Positions 39,883 to 50,153 are shown, counted from the first letter of the stretch. The stretch is 64,000 nt of DNA from Stenotrophomonas bentonitica (GCF_002887735.1 NZ_PKQP01000008.1:124001-188000), one strand, 5' to 3'. The notes: generated by a model not told the origin, from the sequence alone. Made by a program: numbers and translations.

Positions 39883-40295
39883 CGCACACCTCCCACGCGC
39901 AGGCTGGACAGCCCCACCCAGGTGGCGAGCAGCGCCAGCACCGTCAGGATCACCGAGAGCACCAGGCCGGCCGGCATCACCGCCCATGCATCACGCGCAT
40001 GGTGGAGACAGTTGATGAAGCCCACGCCCCAGGTCACCGCCAGAATCACGACGTAGGCCAGGTTGCGGCTGCGACGGACCAGGCCGACGATCCCGCACAG
40101 CAGGGCCAGCGTGGTCATCACCATCGCACCGATCAGCAGCCAGGAGGCGAAGTTGGCCCACTGGATCTCGTACGAACTCCAGTAGGCGTAGTCCGCCAGC
40201 AGTGCGCCGAGGAACAGCGGCAGCACCCCGCCCAGTACAGCGGCGTGGAACGGATGGATGACCCATGATCGGGTCAGGACAACGGTCGAAGCCAT
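39879..40295 (-). CDS. DUF2231 membrane protein
   Basis: 138 residues with four transmembrane helices. SWVIHPFHAAVLGGVLPLFL and ADYAYWSSYEIQWANFASWL fit DUF2231, small inner-membrane proteins often found beside PQQ sugar dehydrogenases. The ATG at 40295 has AGGAG. It is translationally coupled to the sugar dehydrogenase downstream. It may be an electron-transfer or quinone-interacting partner, as in other bacteria where the two genes pair; no redox ligand set is obvious apart from histidines HP.H and HH. Confidence 0.82.
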   Translation of the reverse strand: MASTVVLTRSWVIHPFHAAVLGGVLPLFLGALLADYAYWSSYEIQWANFASWLLIGAMVMTTLALLCGIVGLVRRSRNLAYVVILAVTWGVGFINCLHHARDAWAVMPAGLVLSVILTVLALLATWVGLSSLRVGGVR

Positions 40296-40378
40296 GGTGG
40301 TCTCCTGGTGAGGGGGCGAATCTCTCCCGATCCTGCCACCCCTGGTGTGATGGGGGTGCTGAGATGCCGCCCACACGA

Positions 40379-40405
40379 AACCGGGGGACAGCCTGCCCCC
40401 CGGTT
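40379..40405 (-). terminator. Hairpin downstream of the sulfatase gene
   Basis: AACCGGGGG and CCCCCGGTT arms (9 bp) with a 9-base loop, 35 bases beyond the sulfatase stop. It has no long T-tract. Confidence 0.65.
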
Positions 40406-40439
40406 CGTCGCCATGCCAGCGCTGCGATGGACCTCGCCG

Positions 40440-42017
40440 CTATTTGCCCGTCACCGCTTCCTGCAGCTTCTCCACCGCCTGGTCGGCCGTGAACGTGTTC
40501 GGCTTCTGGATCTTGGGGAACTCAACGAAGGTCTCGTTGAATTTGGTGAGCAGCGCGATCGCCCCGTACACGATGTAGACGTGGTTGATGTACCAGTCCC
40601 AATAGGTATTGGAGGTCACATCCGCGAATTCGTACGGATCGGTGCGCAGGTTGTAGATCTTGGGAATGCGCATGACCGTGAACGGTTCGCCCCACAGCTG
40701 CATGGTGCCCTTGCAGCGCTGCTCGATGAACGTCACCTTCCAGTTGTCGTAGCGGATGCCGAGCATGTCGCCATCATCGGAGATGTAGACGAACAGCTTG
40801 CGCGGCGACTTTTCCTCCTTGCCGGTGAGATACGGCAGCAGGCTGACCCCGTCGATGTGGTTCTTGTAGGTGCGCCCGATCGCCTTGACCCCTTTCTTGA
40901 GGTCGTTGACCACGCCCTTGTTGCCCGCCAGTTCCAGGAAGGTCGGCAGCCAGTCATGGTGCTGGACGATCTCGTTGGACACCGAACCCGGCTTGATCTT
41001 GCCCGGGTAACGCACCACCAGCGGAATCCGGAACGCGCCTTCCCAGTTGGTGTCCTTCTCACTGCGGAACGGCGTCATGCCGCCATCCGGCCACGAATTG
41101 CGGTGCGGCCCGTTGTCGGTGGAGTACACCACCAGGGTGTCTTCGGCGATGCCCAGTTCGTCGAGGTAATCGAGCAACGCGCCCACGTTCTTGTCGTGGT
41201 CGATCATCGTGTCGTGATACGGCGACTGCCAGCGCCCGGCCTGCCCCAGGCTTTCCTTCTTGGTATGCGTGATCAGGTGCATGTGGGTGAAGTTGACCCA
41301 GACGAAGAACGGCGTGTCGTCGTCGTTCGCCTTCTTGATGAAGCCCTTGGCGCGGTCGGCGAAGTCGTCATCGCAGGTCAGCATGCGCTTGCGGTCCAGC
41401 GGCCCGGTATCCTCGATCTTCTGCTTGCCTACCTTGCCCCAGCGCTTCTGGTCGGTGCTGTCATCCTTCTCGGTGGCGAAACTGTGGATCACCCCGCGCG
41501 GCTTGATGGTCTCGATGAAATCCCCGAACTCGTCCTTCGGGAAGTAGTCGTACATCTCCGGCTCTTCTTCGGCATTGAGGTGGTACAGATTGCCGTAGAA
41601 CTCATCGAACCCATGGTTGGTGGGCAGCATGTGGTTGAGGTCGCCGAGGTGGTTCTTGCCGAACTGCCCGGTGGTATAGCCCTCGTTCTTCAGCAGGGCG
41701 GCGATGGTGACGATCTTCTCGTTCATGCCGACCGGCGCGCCCGGAATGCCGACCTTCGACAGGCCGGTCCGCAGGACGCTCTGGCCGGTGATGAAGGACG
41801 AACGCCCTGCCGTACAGGACTGTTCGCCGTAGGAATCGGTGAACAGCATGCCCTCGTTGGCCAGGCGGTCGATGTTCGGCGTCTGGTATCCCATCAAGCC
41901 GCGCGAGTAGCAGCTCAGGTTGGAGATGCCGATGTCGTCTCCCCAGATGACAAGGATGTTGGGCTTCTTTGCGGATGAACCGGGCTTCTTCTTTGCGGAT
42001 GAGCTGGCCATGCACAT
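40440..42017 (-). CDS. Type I (formylglycine) sulfatase, no signal peptide
   Basis: 525 residues of the alkaline phosphatase/sulfatase superfamily. The first metal-binding motif is ILVIWGDDIG; the formylglycine motif is C-T-A-G-R (C68 to R72, in GEQSCTAGRSS); further ligands are in VVYSTDNGPHRNSW and KDTNWEGAFRIPLVV. The C68 side chain must be converted to formylglycine, but no sulfatase-modifying gene lies in the window. The N-terminus (MCMASSSAKKKPGSSAKKPN) is lysine-rich and not a signal peptide, so the enzyme is probably cytoplasmic. ATG 42017 or 42011 is possible. The substrate sulfate ester (or phosphonate ester) is unknown. Confidence 0.88.
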   Translation of the reverse strand: MCMASSSAKKKPGSSAKKPNILVIWGDDIGISNLSCYSRGLMGYQTPNIDRLANEGMLFTDSYGEQSCTAGRSSFITGQSVLRTGLSKVGIPGAPVGMNEKIVTIAALLKNEGYTTGQFGKNHLGDLNHMLPTNHGFDEFYGNLYHLNAEEEPEMYDYFPKDEFGDFIETIKPRGVIHSFATEKDDSTDQKRWGKVGKQKIEDTGPLDRKRMLTCDDDFADRAKGFIKKANDDDTPFFVWVNFTHMHLITHTKKESLGQAGRWQSPYHDTMIDHDKNVGALLDYLDELGIAEDTLVVYSTDNGPHRNSWPDGGMTPFRSEKDTNWEGAFRIPLVVRYPGKIKPGSVSNEIVQHHDWLPTFLELAGNKGVVNDLKKGVKAIGRTYKNHIDGVSLLPYLTGKEEKSPRKLFVYISDDGDMLGIRYDNWKVTFIEQRCKGTMQLWGEPFTVMRIPKIYNLRTDPYEFADVTSNTYWDWYINHVYIVYGAIALLTKFNETFVEFPKIQKPNTFTADQAVEKLQEAVTGK

Positions 42018-42113
42018 CTCCGACGACGGTGGTGCTCAATAGTCCGTGTCGGTCATCGTCGCGGCCAGCGTGTTTCTACTTAGACGGCGTCAGTAAGTCT
42101 TCGCCTCCCCCGC

Positions 42114-45100
42114 TCATCCCTCCCAGCTGATGCCTTTTGGCGCACTGGAGAAACCGGCGCCCCGCAGCGCGTCCATCAGGCCGTCGCGTCGGGCCGGCGC
42201 AGCGTCGATCAGCTCCACGGTGAACGAGCTGCGCCGGCCCCGCCGCAGTGCGCTGGCCAGCGCCTGCGCCGCGGCAGCCGTCGTGCCTGCCAGGGACGGA
42301 TCGTCCGCATCGAAGAACGTCAGCAGCTGGCGGCCCCCCTGGGCCAGGTACATCAGCAGCCGTCCACCGCCGATCACCACCACGGCACCGGCGCGGCGCA
42401 CCGGCCGGACCGCCGAGCCGTGCACCGGCCAGGGCACCACGGTACCGAACGGGTTGGCCGGGTCCACCGCGGACAGCCCGATCGCCACCTCGCCAGCACC
42501 GGGCCGCAGGGCATCGGCGACGCCACGCAGTCGATCCACGATCAGGCGATCGGCGAACTGGGCCCCGCCCAGCCCTTCGACGAAGCGGCCGCGCAGCACC
42601 CGGCCTGCATCCTCCATGCCGCGATACACCTGTTGCAGCGCCGGGAAGCCGCCGGCGATCCCTTCGGCCATCGCGGCCCCGCGGGTCACGATGCCGTGCC
42701 GGTCCAGCAGCCCCTCGGCCAGCGCCACCGCGCGCGCCGTGTCGCTGATCGCCTCACGCTGCAACAGCGACCAGCGCCCGGCCAGCGCGGCTGCCGCAAA
42801 GCTGGCGATCACGGCCGGCGCTCCGTCGGCCAAGGGCATGTCGTGCATCGGGACGCCACGGACGCGTCGACCGCGCCGCGAGGCGCGCGCGACCCGCGGC
42901 CGCAGCGCGCGGCCCCCGACCATGCCGCGCAGCGGCGCCCACAGATCCGTGGTCAGGTACCCCGACCATGCCAGGCCCCACAAGGCGTCGTGCAGCTGCG
43001 CGGCGGTGATCTCCATGGGCGGGCTGCCGGCCCGCCCCCCGTGCGTGCCCACCGCGGTGACCAGCTGACGCGCGAAGTACGCGCCACCGTCGGCCAGCAC
43101 CTGCAGCAGCGCATCCTGCAGCGGCGACAGCGCGGTTGCCACTGCAGGCGCGGGCAGCGTTTCTGCCGCGAATTCCTGCAGGTGCAGCGAGACCAGGCCG
43201 TCCTCCTCGCCGAGCCGCCCGTGCCCGGCCCACACCACGGTACCCGTGGCGAGCAGCGAATCGAGCATCGCCGGCGCGTAATCGACCACGCGCGCGGGCA
43301 GGATCTGCTGTTCCCACACCGACGCCGGCAGCGCCACGCCCGCCAGCAGTTCCACCACGCGCAGCACGCCGTCGATGCCTTCCAGCGCACCCGGCCCGCG
43401 GTGAGCGATGCCACGTGCAGCCTGTTCGGCATCGCTCAGCAGCCCATGCCTCTCCAGCAACAACAGGGCATAGGCGTCGCGCGCGACCGGCCGGGTCGCC
43501 TCGCGCGCGGCCTGCAGCGAGCGCACCCGCAACCGACGGAACACCGCCTCACCCACCCATTCGTGACGGGCCAGCGGCGCCGGCTCGGCGGCCGCGCCGA
43601 CGGCCTCGGCATCGCGACGCGCCACACCGAAACGACCCTTGAGCAGCTTGCCCTGCGCTTCCAGCTGCGTGAGTGCCGCATCGGCCACGGCCACGCCCAA
43701 TCCAAACGCGGCCGCCACCTCGGCCGTGGTGAACGGCGCATGGGTGCGCGCATATCGGCCCAGCAGCTCGCCCAGCGGGTCCGATGAGGCCTGCAGGAAG
43801 GGCTCGGGGATGCCGCGCCGGAGGGTGACCCCCAGCGCATCGCGCAGCCGCGCGGCATCTTCGATGGCCGCCCAGTGCAGGCGGCCGGCGATCTGGACCT
43901 GGATCGCACGCCGCTCAGCGGCGAGATCGTGCAGATGCCCGGCAGGTTCGTCATCGACCCGCCGCAGCGCCATCGCTTCATCGGTGAGCGGGCCCAGTTC
44001 CCGCAGCAGATCGGCCGCCCCTTCCTTGCCGCGCGCACGGCGGTCGGGCGCCAGGCGCTGCAACTCGTTGCCCACCTGCTCCACCACGGCCGCATCCAGC
44101 AGTTCGCCCAGATCGACCTGGCCGAGCAGATCGCCCAACAGGCCGCTGTCCAGTGACAGCACCGACGCACGGCGCTCGGCCAGCGGCACATCGGTGCCGT
44201 ACATGAACTCGGCGACATAGCCGAACAGCAGGTTCGCCGCGAATGGCGACGGTACCTCGGTGGTGACATCGGCGATCGCCACGCGGCCGTCGGTGAGCCG
44301 CTGCATCAGCACGCCCAGCGCATCGAGATCGTAGACGTCCTGCAGGCACTCACGCGCGGTCTCGATCAGGATCGGGAACTCGGGATGGCCCTGCGCGATG
44401 GCCAGCAGTTCACCGGCGCGCAGGCGCTGCTGCCACAGCGGCGAGCGACGACCCGGCGTGCGCCGCGGCAGCAACAGCGCGCGTGCGGCACATTCGCGGA
44501 AGCGCGCAGCGAACAGGGCCGAGCCGACCACGGCGCGCGTGACGTCGCTGCGCAGACGCTCGGGCTCGAACAGGAACAGCTCCGCGCCCGGCAGGCGCCC
44601 CTGTGCGTCGGGCAGCCGCGCGATGATGCCGTCGTCGCTGGCGACCACTGCTGGATCCACGCCCCAGCGTTCGCGGATGCGCGCGGCCACCGCCAGCGCC
44701 CACGGATCGTGTACGCGCCGCCCATACGGCGAATGCAGCATCAGCCGCCAGTCACCGGCCTCATCGCGGCAGCGCTCCAGTACGAGCGTGCGATCGGTGG
44801 GCAGCACGCCGGTGGCCTCACGCTGTTCGGCCAGCAGGCCGGCGATGTTGGTGATCGCGTTGTCGGCCAATCCGCAGGCCTGCAGCCGCTCGCGCAGCCC
44901 GGCCGGCAGGCCCGCTTCCGCGGCACCGGCATCCAGCGCACCGATGAAGGCACCCACCGCCTCGCCCAGTTCGGCCGGGCGGCCCACGCCCTCACCGCGC
45001 CAGAACGGCAAGCGCGCCGAACGCCCCGGCGCGGGGGTCACCACGACCTGGTCATGGGTGATCTGCTCGATCCGCCACGAGGTGGCGCCCAAGGTGATCA

Positions 45101-46907
45101 CATCGTTGACCCGTGATTCGTGGACCATCTCCTCATCGAGCTCACCGACCCGGCGCGACCCGGCACGCTCTTCGCCTTCCGGAAGCACGACACCGAACAT
45201 GCCGCGGTCGGGGATGGTGCCCCCGCTGGTGACCGCCAGCTGTTTCGCGCCCGGCCGCGCGCTCAGTGCACCGGTGTCGCGGTTCCAGACCAGCCGCGGG
45301 CGGAAGCCGGCAAAATCATCGGAGGGATAACGTCCGGCCAGCATGTCCAGGGTGGCATCGAACGCGCTGCGCGGCAGCGAACGGTACGGCGCAGCGCGGC
45401 GTACGCGCGCATACCAGGCCTCCACGTCCAGTGTTTCCATCGCCGCGGCGGCCACTGTCTGCTGGGCCAGTACGTCCAGCGGGTTGCGCGGCGGATCGAT
45501 CGCTTCGATCTCACCGGCCAGCATCCGCTCCACTGCCACGGACGCATCGATCAGGTCGCGCCGCGTGCGCGGGTAGACCAGGCCGGTGGAGATGCCCCCG
45601 ACCTGATGGCTGGCCCGCCCCACCCGCTGCAGCGCGCTGGCGACCGAAGGCGGCGCGGCGACCTGGATCACCAGGTCGACCAGCCCCATGTCGATGCCCA
45701 GCTCCAGGCTGGAGGTCGCCACGACACAGCGCAGCTCGCCGGACTTGAGCGCCTGTTCGATCTCGCGGCGCTGTTCCTTGGAGACCGAACCATGGTGCGA
45801 CCGGGCGATCAGCGCCTCCGCTCCGGCGGCCCGCCCGGCGGTGCCGCCGTTGAACGACCCGTAGTGCTCGGGGGCAGCCGCCGCCATCGAGGCACGCGCC
45901 GGGAGCTGGCCACGGGCGACACGGTCGGCATGCAGTTCATTCAACCGGGCAGTCAGCTTTTCGGCCACGCCCCGTGAGTTGGCGAACACAATCGTCGAAC
46001 GTCGCGCCAGCACCTGGTCCAGGATGCTGGCCTCCACATGCGGCCAGATCGAGCCGGCCCGGCCGGCGGACGCGGGTGCATCGGCGACAGCGGGATGCGG
46101 CGGAATGTCGCCCATATCCTCGACCGGCACCACGATCCGGACCTCCAGCGCCCGCTGCGACGGCGGATGGACCACGGTGACCGGACGGTCGCCGCCGAGG
46201 AACCGCGCGACCTCCTCCACCGGGCGCACCGTGGCCGAGAGCCCGATGCGCTGCGCGGGCACCTGCAGCAGGGCATCCAGCCGCTCCAGGCTCAACGCCA
46301 GGTGGGTGCCGCGCTTGCTGCCGGCCACCGCGTGGATCTCATCGATGATCACGGTATGCACGTCGCGCAACGTCTCGCGCGCCTGTGAGGTGAGCATCAG
46401 GAACAGCGATTCGGGCGTGGTGATCAGGATGTCGGGCGGACGCCGCAGCAGTCGCGCCCGCTCTGCCGGGGTGGTGTCGCCGGTCCGGATCGCGACGGAC
46501 AGGGTGACCGCCGGATCGCCACGCCGCGCACGTTCGGCGCTGACGCCCTGCAGGGGTATCTGCAGGTTGCGCTGGACATCGGCGCCGAGGGCCTTGATCG
46601 GCGAGAGATACAGCACACGGGTGCCGCGCTTCTTCGGCACCGACGCCTCCGGCTGCGCATCGCCCGGCTGCTCATCGCTGGGAGGCTCACCGCTGCGGAA
46701 CAGCTGGTCGATCGCCTGCAGGAACGCGGCGAGGGTCTTGCCCGAGCCGGTCGGCGCGATGACCAGCGTGTGCTGGCCGGCGCTGATAGCCGCCCAGGCA
46801 TGGTCCTGCACGGGCGTGGGCGCAGCGAAGGCTGCCGTGAACCAATCGCGCGTGGCCGGAGTGAAGGTGGCCAGTGCGCCGGGGGCGGGGTCGTTCGAGG
46901 TGGGCAT
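42114..46907 (-). CDS. lhr: Large ATP-dependent helicase Lhr
   Basis: 1597 residues, the long bacterial Lhr form (E. coli Lhr is about 1538). Motif I is APTGSGKTLAAFLQ, motif II is VIIDEIHAV, and motifs III-VI lie in GLSATVRPVEEVARFL and ALQRVGRASHQ. The winged-helix and Lhr-core domains follow to about residue 870, and the rest is the Lhr C-terminal domain. Lhr is a 3'-5' superfamily 2 helicase tied to DNA repair. The ATG at 46907 (MPTSNDPAPG) puts motif I in the usual place; the frame continues to 46988. It stands alone and divergent from the flavin oxidase gene. Confidence 0.94.
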   Translation of the reverse strand: MPTSNDPAPGALATFTPATRDWFTAAFAAPTPVQDHAWAAISAGQHTLVIAPTGSGKTLAAFLQAIDQLFRSGEPPSDEQPGDAQPEASVPKKRGTRVLYLSPIKALGADVQRNLQIPLQGVSAERARRGDPAVTLSVAIRTGDTTPAERARLLRRPPDILITTPESLFLMLTSQARETLRDVHTVIIDEIHAVAGSKRGTHLALSLERLDALLQVPAQRIGLSATVRPVEEVARFLGGDRPVTVVHPPSQRALEVRIVVPVEDMGDIPPHPAVADAPASAGRAGSIWPHVEASILDQVLARRSTIVFANSRGVAEKLTARLNELHADRVARGQLPARASMAAAAPEHYGSFNGGTAGRAAGAEALIARSHHGSVSKEQRREIEQALKSGELRCVVATSSLELGIDMGLVDLVIQVAAPPSVASALQRVGRASHQVGGISTGLVYPRTRRDLIDASVAVERMLAGEIEAIDPPRNPLDVLAQQTVAAAAMETLDVEAWYARVRRAAPYRSLPRSAFDATLDMLAGRYPSDDFAGFRPRLVWNRDTGALSARPGAKQLAVTSGGTIPDRGMFGVVLPEGEERAGSRRVGELDEEMVHESRVNDVITLGATSWRIEQITHDQVVVTPAPGRSARLPFWRGEGVGRPAELGEAVGAFIGALDAGAAEAGLPAGLRERLQACGLADNAITNIAGLLAEQREATGVLPTDRTLVLERCRDEAGDWRLMLHSPYGRRVHDPWALAVAARIRERWGVDPAVVASDDGIIARLPDAQGRLPGAELFLFEPERLRSDVTRAVVGSALFAARFRECAARALLLPRRTPGRRSPLWQQRLRAGELLAIAQGHPEFPILIETARECLQDVYDLDALGVLMQRLTDGRVAIADVTTEVPSPFAANLLFGYVAEFMYGTDVPLAERRASVLSLDSGLLGDLLGQVDLGELLDAAVVEQVGNELQRLAPDRRARGKEGAADLLRELGPLTDEAMALRRVDDEPAGHLHDLAAERRAIQVQIAGRLHWAAIEDAARLRDALGVTLRRGIPEPFLQASSDPLGELLGRYARTHAPFTTAEVAAAFGLGVAVADAALTQLEAQGKLLKGRFGVARRDAEAVGAAAEPAPLARHEWVGEAVFRRLRVRSLQAAREATRPVARDAYALLLLERHGLLSDAEQAARGIAHRGPGALEGIDGVLRVVELLAGVALPASVWEQQILPARVVDYAPAMLDSLLATGTVVWAGHGRLGEEDGLVSLHLQEFAAETLPAPAVATALSPLQDALLQVLADGGAYFARQLVTAVGTHGGRAGSPPMEITAAQLHDALWGLAWSGYLTTDLWAPLRGMVGGRALRPRVARASRRGRRVRGVPMHDMPLADGAPAVIASFAAAALAGRWSLLQREAISDTARAVALAEGLLDRHGIVTRGAAMAEGIAGGFPALQQVYRGMEDAGRVLRGRFVEGLGGAQFADRLIVDRLRGVADALRPGAGEVAIGLSAVDPANPFGTVVPWPVHGSAVRPVRRAGAVVVIGGGRLLMYLAQGGRQLLTFFDADDPSLAGTTAAAAQALASALRRGRRSSFTVELIDAAPARRDGLMDALRGAGFSSAPKGISWEG

Positions 46908-47156
46908 GGATCCGGATGTCGTGGGACGCTCGCCCAGCGACGGCCGCGAGCGCAATGGAACCAGACTAGGGTATGCCGCGTCGGGCATCCGTCAATCGGC
47001 GCGGGACCGACGCGTCTCCGCCTGGCTCCACCCGCCCCTGAGCCCCCGCCACTCGTCCCTTCATCACCCACATCCGGCCCCAGGCCAAGGCCCGCGGGCC
47101 TCTGCGGGAACACACTCGCTGGCATCGACCACGCTGCCGCCGCAGGAACGACCCTC

Positions 47157-48944
47157 ATGAAACGACGCGATTGCCTCAAAGCCGGGCTGACCCTCCCGCT
47201 GCTGCCGATGCTGCTCAAGGCCGGCCCTGCCTTCGCAGCGATGCGTTCGAGGGTCCGGCCGGGCGCTGCGGGGTGGCCCGCTGCCGCCGAGTGGGACCGA
47301 TTGTCGCGTGCGGTCGGCGGTCGGCTGTCGGTGCCGCAGTCCCCCTTCCTCGCTGACGCCGCCACCCGGGCCGCCGCGCTGGAACAGCTGCAGAATCCAT
47401 TCTTCCTCGGCGATGCGCCCGCGCTCACCCAGACCAGTGGTTACTTCGGCGCGTGGCGGTCAGTGCCCAGCGCGAAGATGGTGGCCGCCGCCAACAGCGC
47501 CGAGGTGGCCGCGGCGGTGAACTTCGCCCGCACCCACCGCCTGCGCCTGGTTGTCAAAGGAGGTGGGCACAGCTATCACGGCACCTCCTGCGCGCCGGAT
47601 TCGCTGCTGGTCTGGACCCGCGCGATGAACCAGGTCGAGCTGCACGATGCCTTCCTCGCCCACAACGCCCGCCCGGGCACGGCGCCGCAGCCGGCAGTCA
47701 GCGTCGGCGCCGGGGCGATGTGGATCGATGCCTACGATGCGGTCACCACCCGCGGCGGGCGCTATGTCCAGGGCGGCGGCTGCACCTCGGTGGGCGTGAC
47801 AGGCCTGGTCACCGGCGGCGGCTTCGGCAGTTTCTCCAAGGCGCATGGCACGGCCGCGGCCAGCCTGCTCGAAGCCGAGATCGTCACCGCCGACGGGCAG
47901 ATCCGCACCGTCAACGCCGACAACGAGCCGGACCTGTACTGGGCCTTGAAGGGGGGCTGCGCGGCGAGTTTCGGGATCGTCACCCGGATGACGCTGCGCA
48001 CCCATGACCTGCCCGATACCTTCGGCGGCGTCTCCTGCCAGATCCAGGCCAGCGACGACGCCAGCTGGCGGGCACTGGCGGCAGAGATGCTCCGCTTCTA
48101 CCGCGACACGCTCTGCAACCCGCACTGGGGTGAGCAGTTCACCTTCAAGGACACGCGGCGGCTGTCGATCTCGATGGTGTTCCAGGGCATGTCGCGCGAC
48201 GCCGCCGAAGCGACCTGGACGCCGTTCCTGGACTGGATCCGCGCCCGGCCGGCCTACACCATCACCGAACCCTTGCAGGCACTGGCGATGCCGGCCAGAG
48301 ACTTCTGGGACGCGGACTTCTTCCGCCAGCACGCCCCTGCCCTCATCGCCGAGGACACCCGCGAAGGCGCCTCCTCCCGGCACATGCTGTGGAAGGGCGA
48401 CCAGGGCCAGGTCGGCTGGTTCCTGCATGGCTACGCATCGGCCTGGCTGCCGTCGGGATTGTTGGACGATGCGCAGCGCGAGCAGGCGGCCGCCGCGATC
48501 TGTGCGGCCGCCGATCACATGGATGTCGGCCTGCATTGCAACAAGGGCCTGTTCGGTGCGCCGGCGGCGGCGCTGGCCGCCAGCCGCGACACGGCCACCC
48601 ATCCGGCCGTGCTGGACGCCTTCGCGCTGGCGATCATCGGTAATGCCAGCGGGCCGGTGTATCCGGGCCTGGGGCGCACGGTGGATGAGCCCCGGGCACG
48701 CCGGGGCGCCTTGAACGTGGCGCGCGCCTACCGGGCCCTGAGCGTGGTGGCGCCCTCGGCCCCGGCCTATGTCTCGGAGAGCGACTACTTCCAGCAGGAC
48801 TGGCAGCAGGCGTTCTGGGGGCCGAACTACCCACGGCTGCAGGCCGCCAAGCGCCGCTACGATCCGCAGGGCCTGTTCGTGATCCATCACGGCGTGGGCA
48901 GCGAGGACTGGAGCGCGGACGGCTTCGAGCGCATCGGCGGCTGA
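47157..48944 (+). CDS. Tat-exported FAD-linked oxidase, BBE type
   Basis: 595 residues. A twin-arginine-like signal (MKRRDCLKAGLTLPLLPMLL) precedes a PCMH FAD-binding domain, with VKGGGHSYHGTSC (H138) and GGGCTSVGVTGLVTGGGFG (C209): the His and Cys sites that would carry bicovalent FAD. A berberine-bridge-enzyme C-terminal block ends it (YPRLQAAKRRYDPQGLFVIH). Such oxidases use O2 on alcohols, sugars or aromatic substrates. The ATG at 47157 gives the signal directly. It converges on the aminotransferase with an 18-base gap; the pairing may be accidental. Substrate unknown. Confidence 0.87.
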   Translation: MKRRDCLKAGLTLPLLPMLLKAGPAFAAMRSRVRPGAAGWPAAAEWDRLSRAVGGRLSVPQSPFLADAATRAAALEQLQNPFFLGDAPALTQTSGYFGAWRSVPSAKMVAAANSAEVAAAVNFARTHRLRLVVKGGGHSYHGTSCAPDSLLVWTRAMNQVELHDAFLAHNARPGTAPQPAVSVGAGAMWIDAYDAVTTRGGRYVQGGGCTSVGVTGLVTGGGFGSFSKAHGTAAASLLEAEIVTADGQIRTVNADNEPDLYWALKGGCAASFGIVTRMTLRTHDLPDTFGGVSCQIQASDDASWRALAAEMLRFYRDTLCNPHWGEQFTFKDTRRLSISMVFQGMSRDAAEATWTPFLDWIRARPAYTITEPLQALAMPARDFWDADFFRQHAPALIAEDTREGASSRHMLWKGDQGQVGWFLHGYASAWLPSGLLDDAQREQAAAAICAAADHMDVGLHCNKGLFGAPAAALAASRDTATHPAVLDAFALAIIGNASGPVYPGLGRTVDEPRARRGALNVARAYRALSVVAPSAPAYVSESDYFQQDWQQAFWGPNYPRLQAAKRRYDPQGLFVIHHGVGSEDWSADGFERIGG

Positions 48945-48962
48945 TGGCGCGACGGGCAACGT

Positions 48963-50153
48963 CTACCCCGCCGCTCCACCCTGGGCCTTGCCCAGCTGGG
49001 CGAGCACGCTGCGCAACGCCAGCTGCGCACGCCGGTTTTCCGCCGGCGTGCCGAGGGTGATCCGTACCCAGGTGTCATACGGGGCGAACACCCGGGCGAT
49101 GCGCACGCCCTGTTGCAGCAGCCCGGCGACGACTGCATGGGGATGCCCGGTATCGACGAACACGAAATTGCCGGCCGCTTCAGTCGAGCGCAGGCGCAGC
49201 CCGCTCAGGACCTGCTGCCAGTGCTGCCGCTCCGCCGCCACGCTGCGCCGGACCTGGGCCACGTGGGCGGGATCGGCGAGTGCCGCCGATGCAGCGGCCA
49301 GCGACAACTGGTTCTGCGCGTGCGCGCCGCCGACGCCGCGCTGGCGCAGTGCCTCGGCGAGCGCCACAGGCACCAGCGCATACCCGACCTGCAGCCCGGC
49401 CAGCGCATGGATCTTGCCCAGCGTGCGGAATACCACCACGTTCTGGCCCTGCCGCAGCAGCCGCACCGCGCTCAACGTGGCGGCATCCTCGCGGTAGTCG
49501 AGGTACGCCTCGTCGACGATCACCAGCGTGCGCGCCTGCGCGGCGCTCACGAAACGATCGAACTCGGCCCCGGGGCTCAGCGTGCCGGACGGGTTGTGCG
49601 GATTGACCACGAACAGCGCGCGGGTATCCGGCGCGATCACCGCCAGCAATGCGGGCAGATCATTCTCCAGCTGCGCGTTCAACGGCACTTCCACGGCCCG
49701 GCCGCCAAAGGGCCTGGCCGCATCCACCAGGGCGCCATACCCGGGCACGCTGTAGATGAAACCGCCCGCGCCCTGGCTCAGCGCAAGATGCTGGCCCAAT
49801 GCTTCGAGCACTTCACCGACGATGACCTGTTCGGGCGCGACCCCTTCCAGCGTGGCGATCTGGCCCTGCAACGCCTGCAGCTGCGCGGCGCTGACATACC
49901 GCGGTGCCTCCGCCAGCGCACGCTGTACCGCGGGCCCGACCCGAGGTGACGGGCCGTAGCTGCTCTCATTGAGATCCAGCCGCAGCAGGTCCGTGGTGCG
50001 GCCGGCGGACGTCACGGCGGCCGGCGCGGGCGGCGCAGCGGATCCAGCGGCCGGCGCCAGCGCGACCGCTGCGGCACTGGTCAGCCCGGCACGCAGCCAG
50101 TGGCGGCGCTGCGGGTCGGCAGGCAGGTGGCCTGCAGTCGTCTTACGGGTCAT
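48963..50153 (-). CDS. Tat-exported HisC-like PLP aminotransferase
   Basis: 396 residues. The N-terminus has a twin-arginine signal (PQRRHWLRAGLTSAAAVALA), followed by a fold-type I aminotransferase of histidinol-phosphate aminotransferase type: LDLNESSYGPSP, NPHNPSGTL, VIVDEAYLDY (D214), the PLP lysine K247 in RTLGKIHALAGL, and RITLGTPAENRRA (phosphate-binding Arg). A PLP enzyme sent out folded through Tat is unusual. The ATG overlaps the TonB receptor stop (ATGA), so the two are co-translated. Export is inferred from the signal; it is most likely not the biosynthetic HisC. Confidence 0.87.
   Translation of the reverse strand: MTRKTTAGHLPADPQRRHWLRAGLTSAAAVALAPAAGSAAPPAPAAVTSAGRTTDLLRLDLNESSYGPSPRVGPAVQRALAEAPRYVSAAQLQALQGQIATLEGVAPEQVIVGEVLEALGQHLALSQGAGGFIYSVPGYGALVDAARPFGGRAVEVPLNAQLENDLPALLAVIAPDTRALFVVNPHNPSGTLSPGAEFDRFVSAAQARTLVIVDEAYLDYREDAATLSAVRLLRQGQNVVVFRTLGKIHALAGLQVGYALVPVALAEALRQRGVGGAHAQNQLSLAAASAALADPAHVAQVRRSVAAERQHWQQVLSGLRLRSTEAAGNFVFVDTGHPHAVVAGLLQQGVRIARVFAPYDTWVRITLGTPAENRRAQLALRSVLAQLGKAQGGAAG

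Noticed and set aside
35866..40056. 1396-codon plus-strand open frame opposite copA and the sugar dehydrogenase
   Set aside because: It spans several well-supported minus-strand genes and their promoters and shows only shadow composition (His/Arg/Gln/Gly rich). No start site or domain supports it.
48963..50153. Aminotransferase as the biosynthetic histidinol-phosphate aminotransferase hisC
   Set aside because: It has a twin-arginine signal and lies with a TonB receptor, with no other his genes near. HisC-like fold only.
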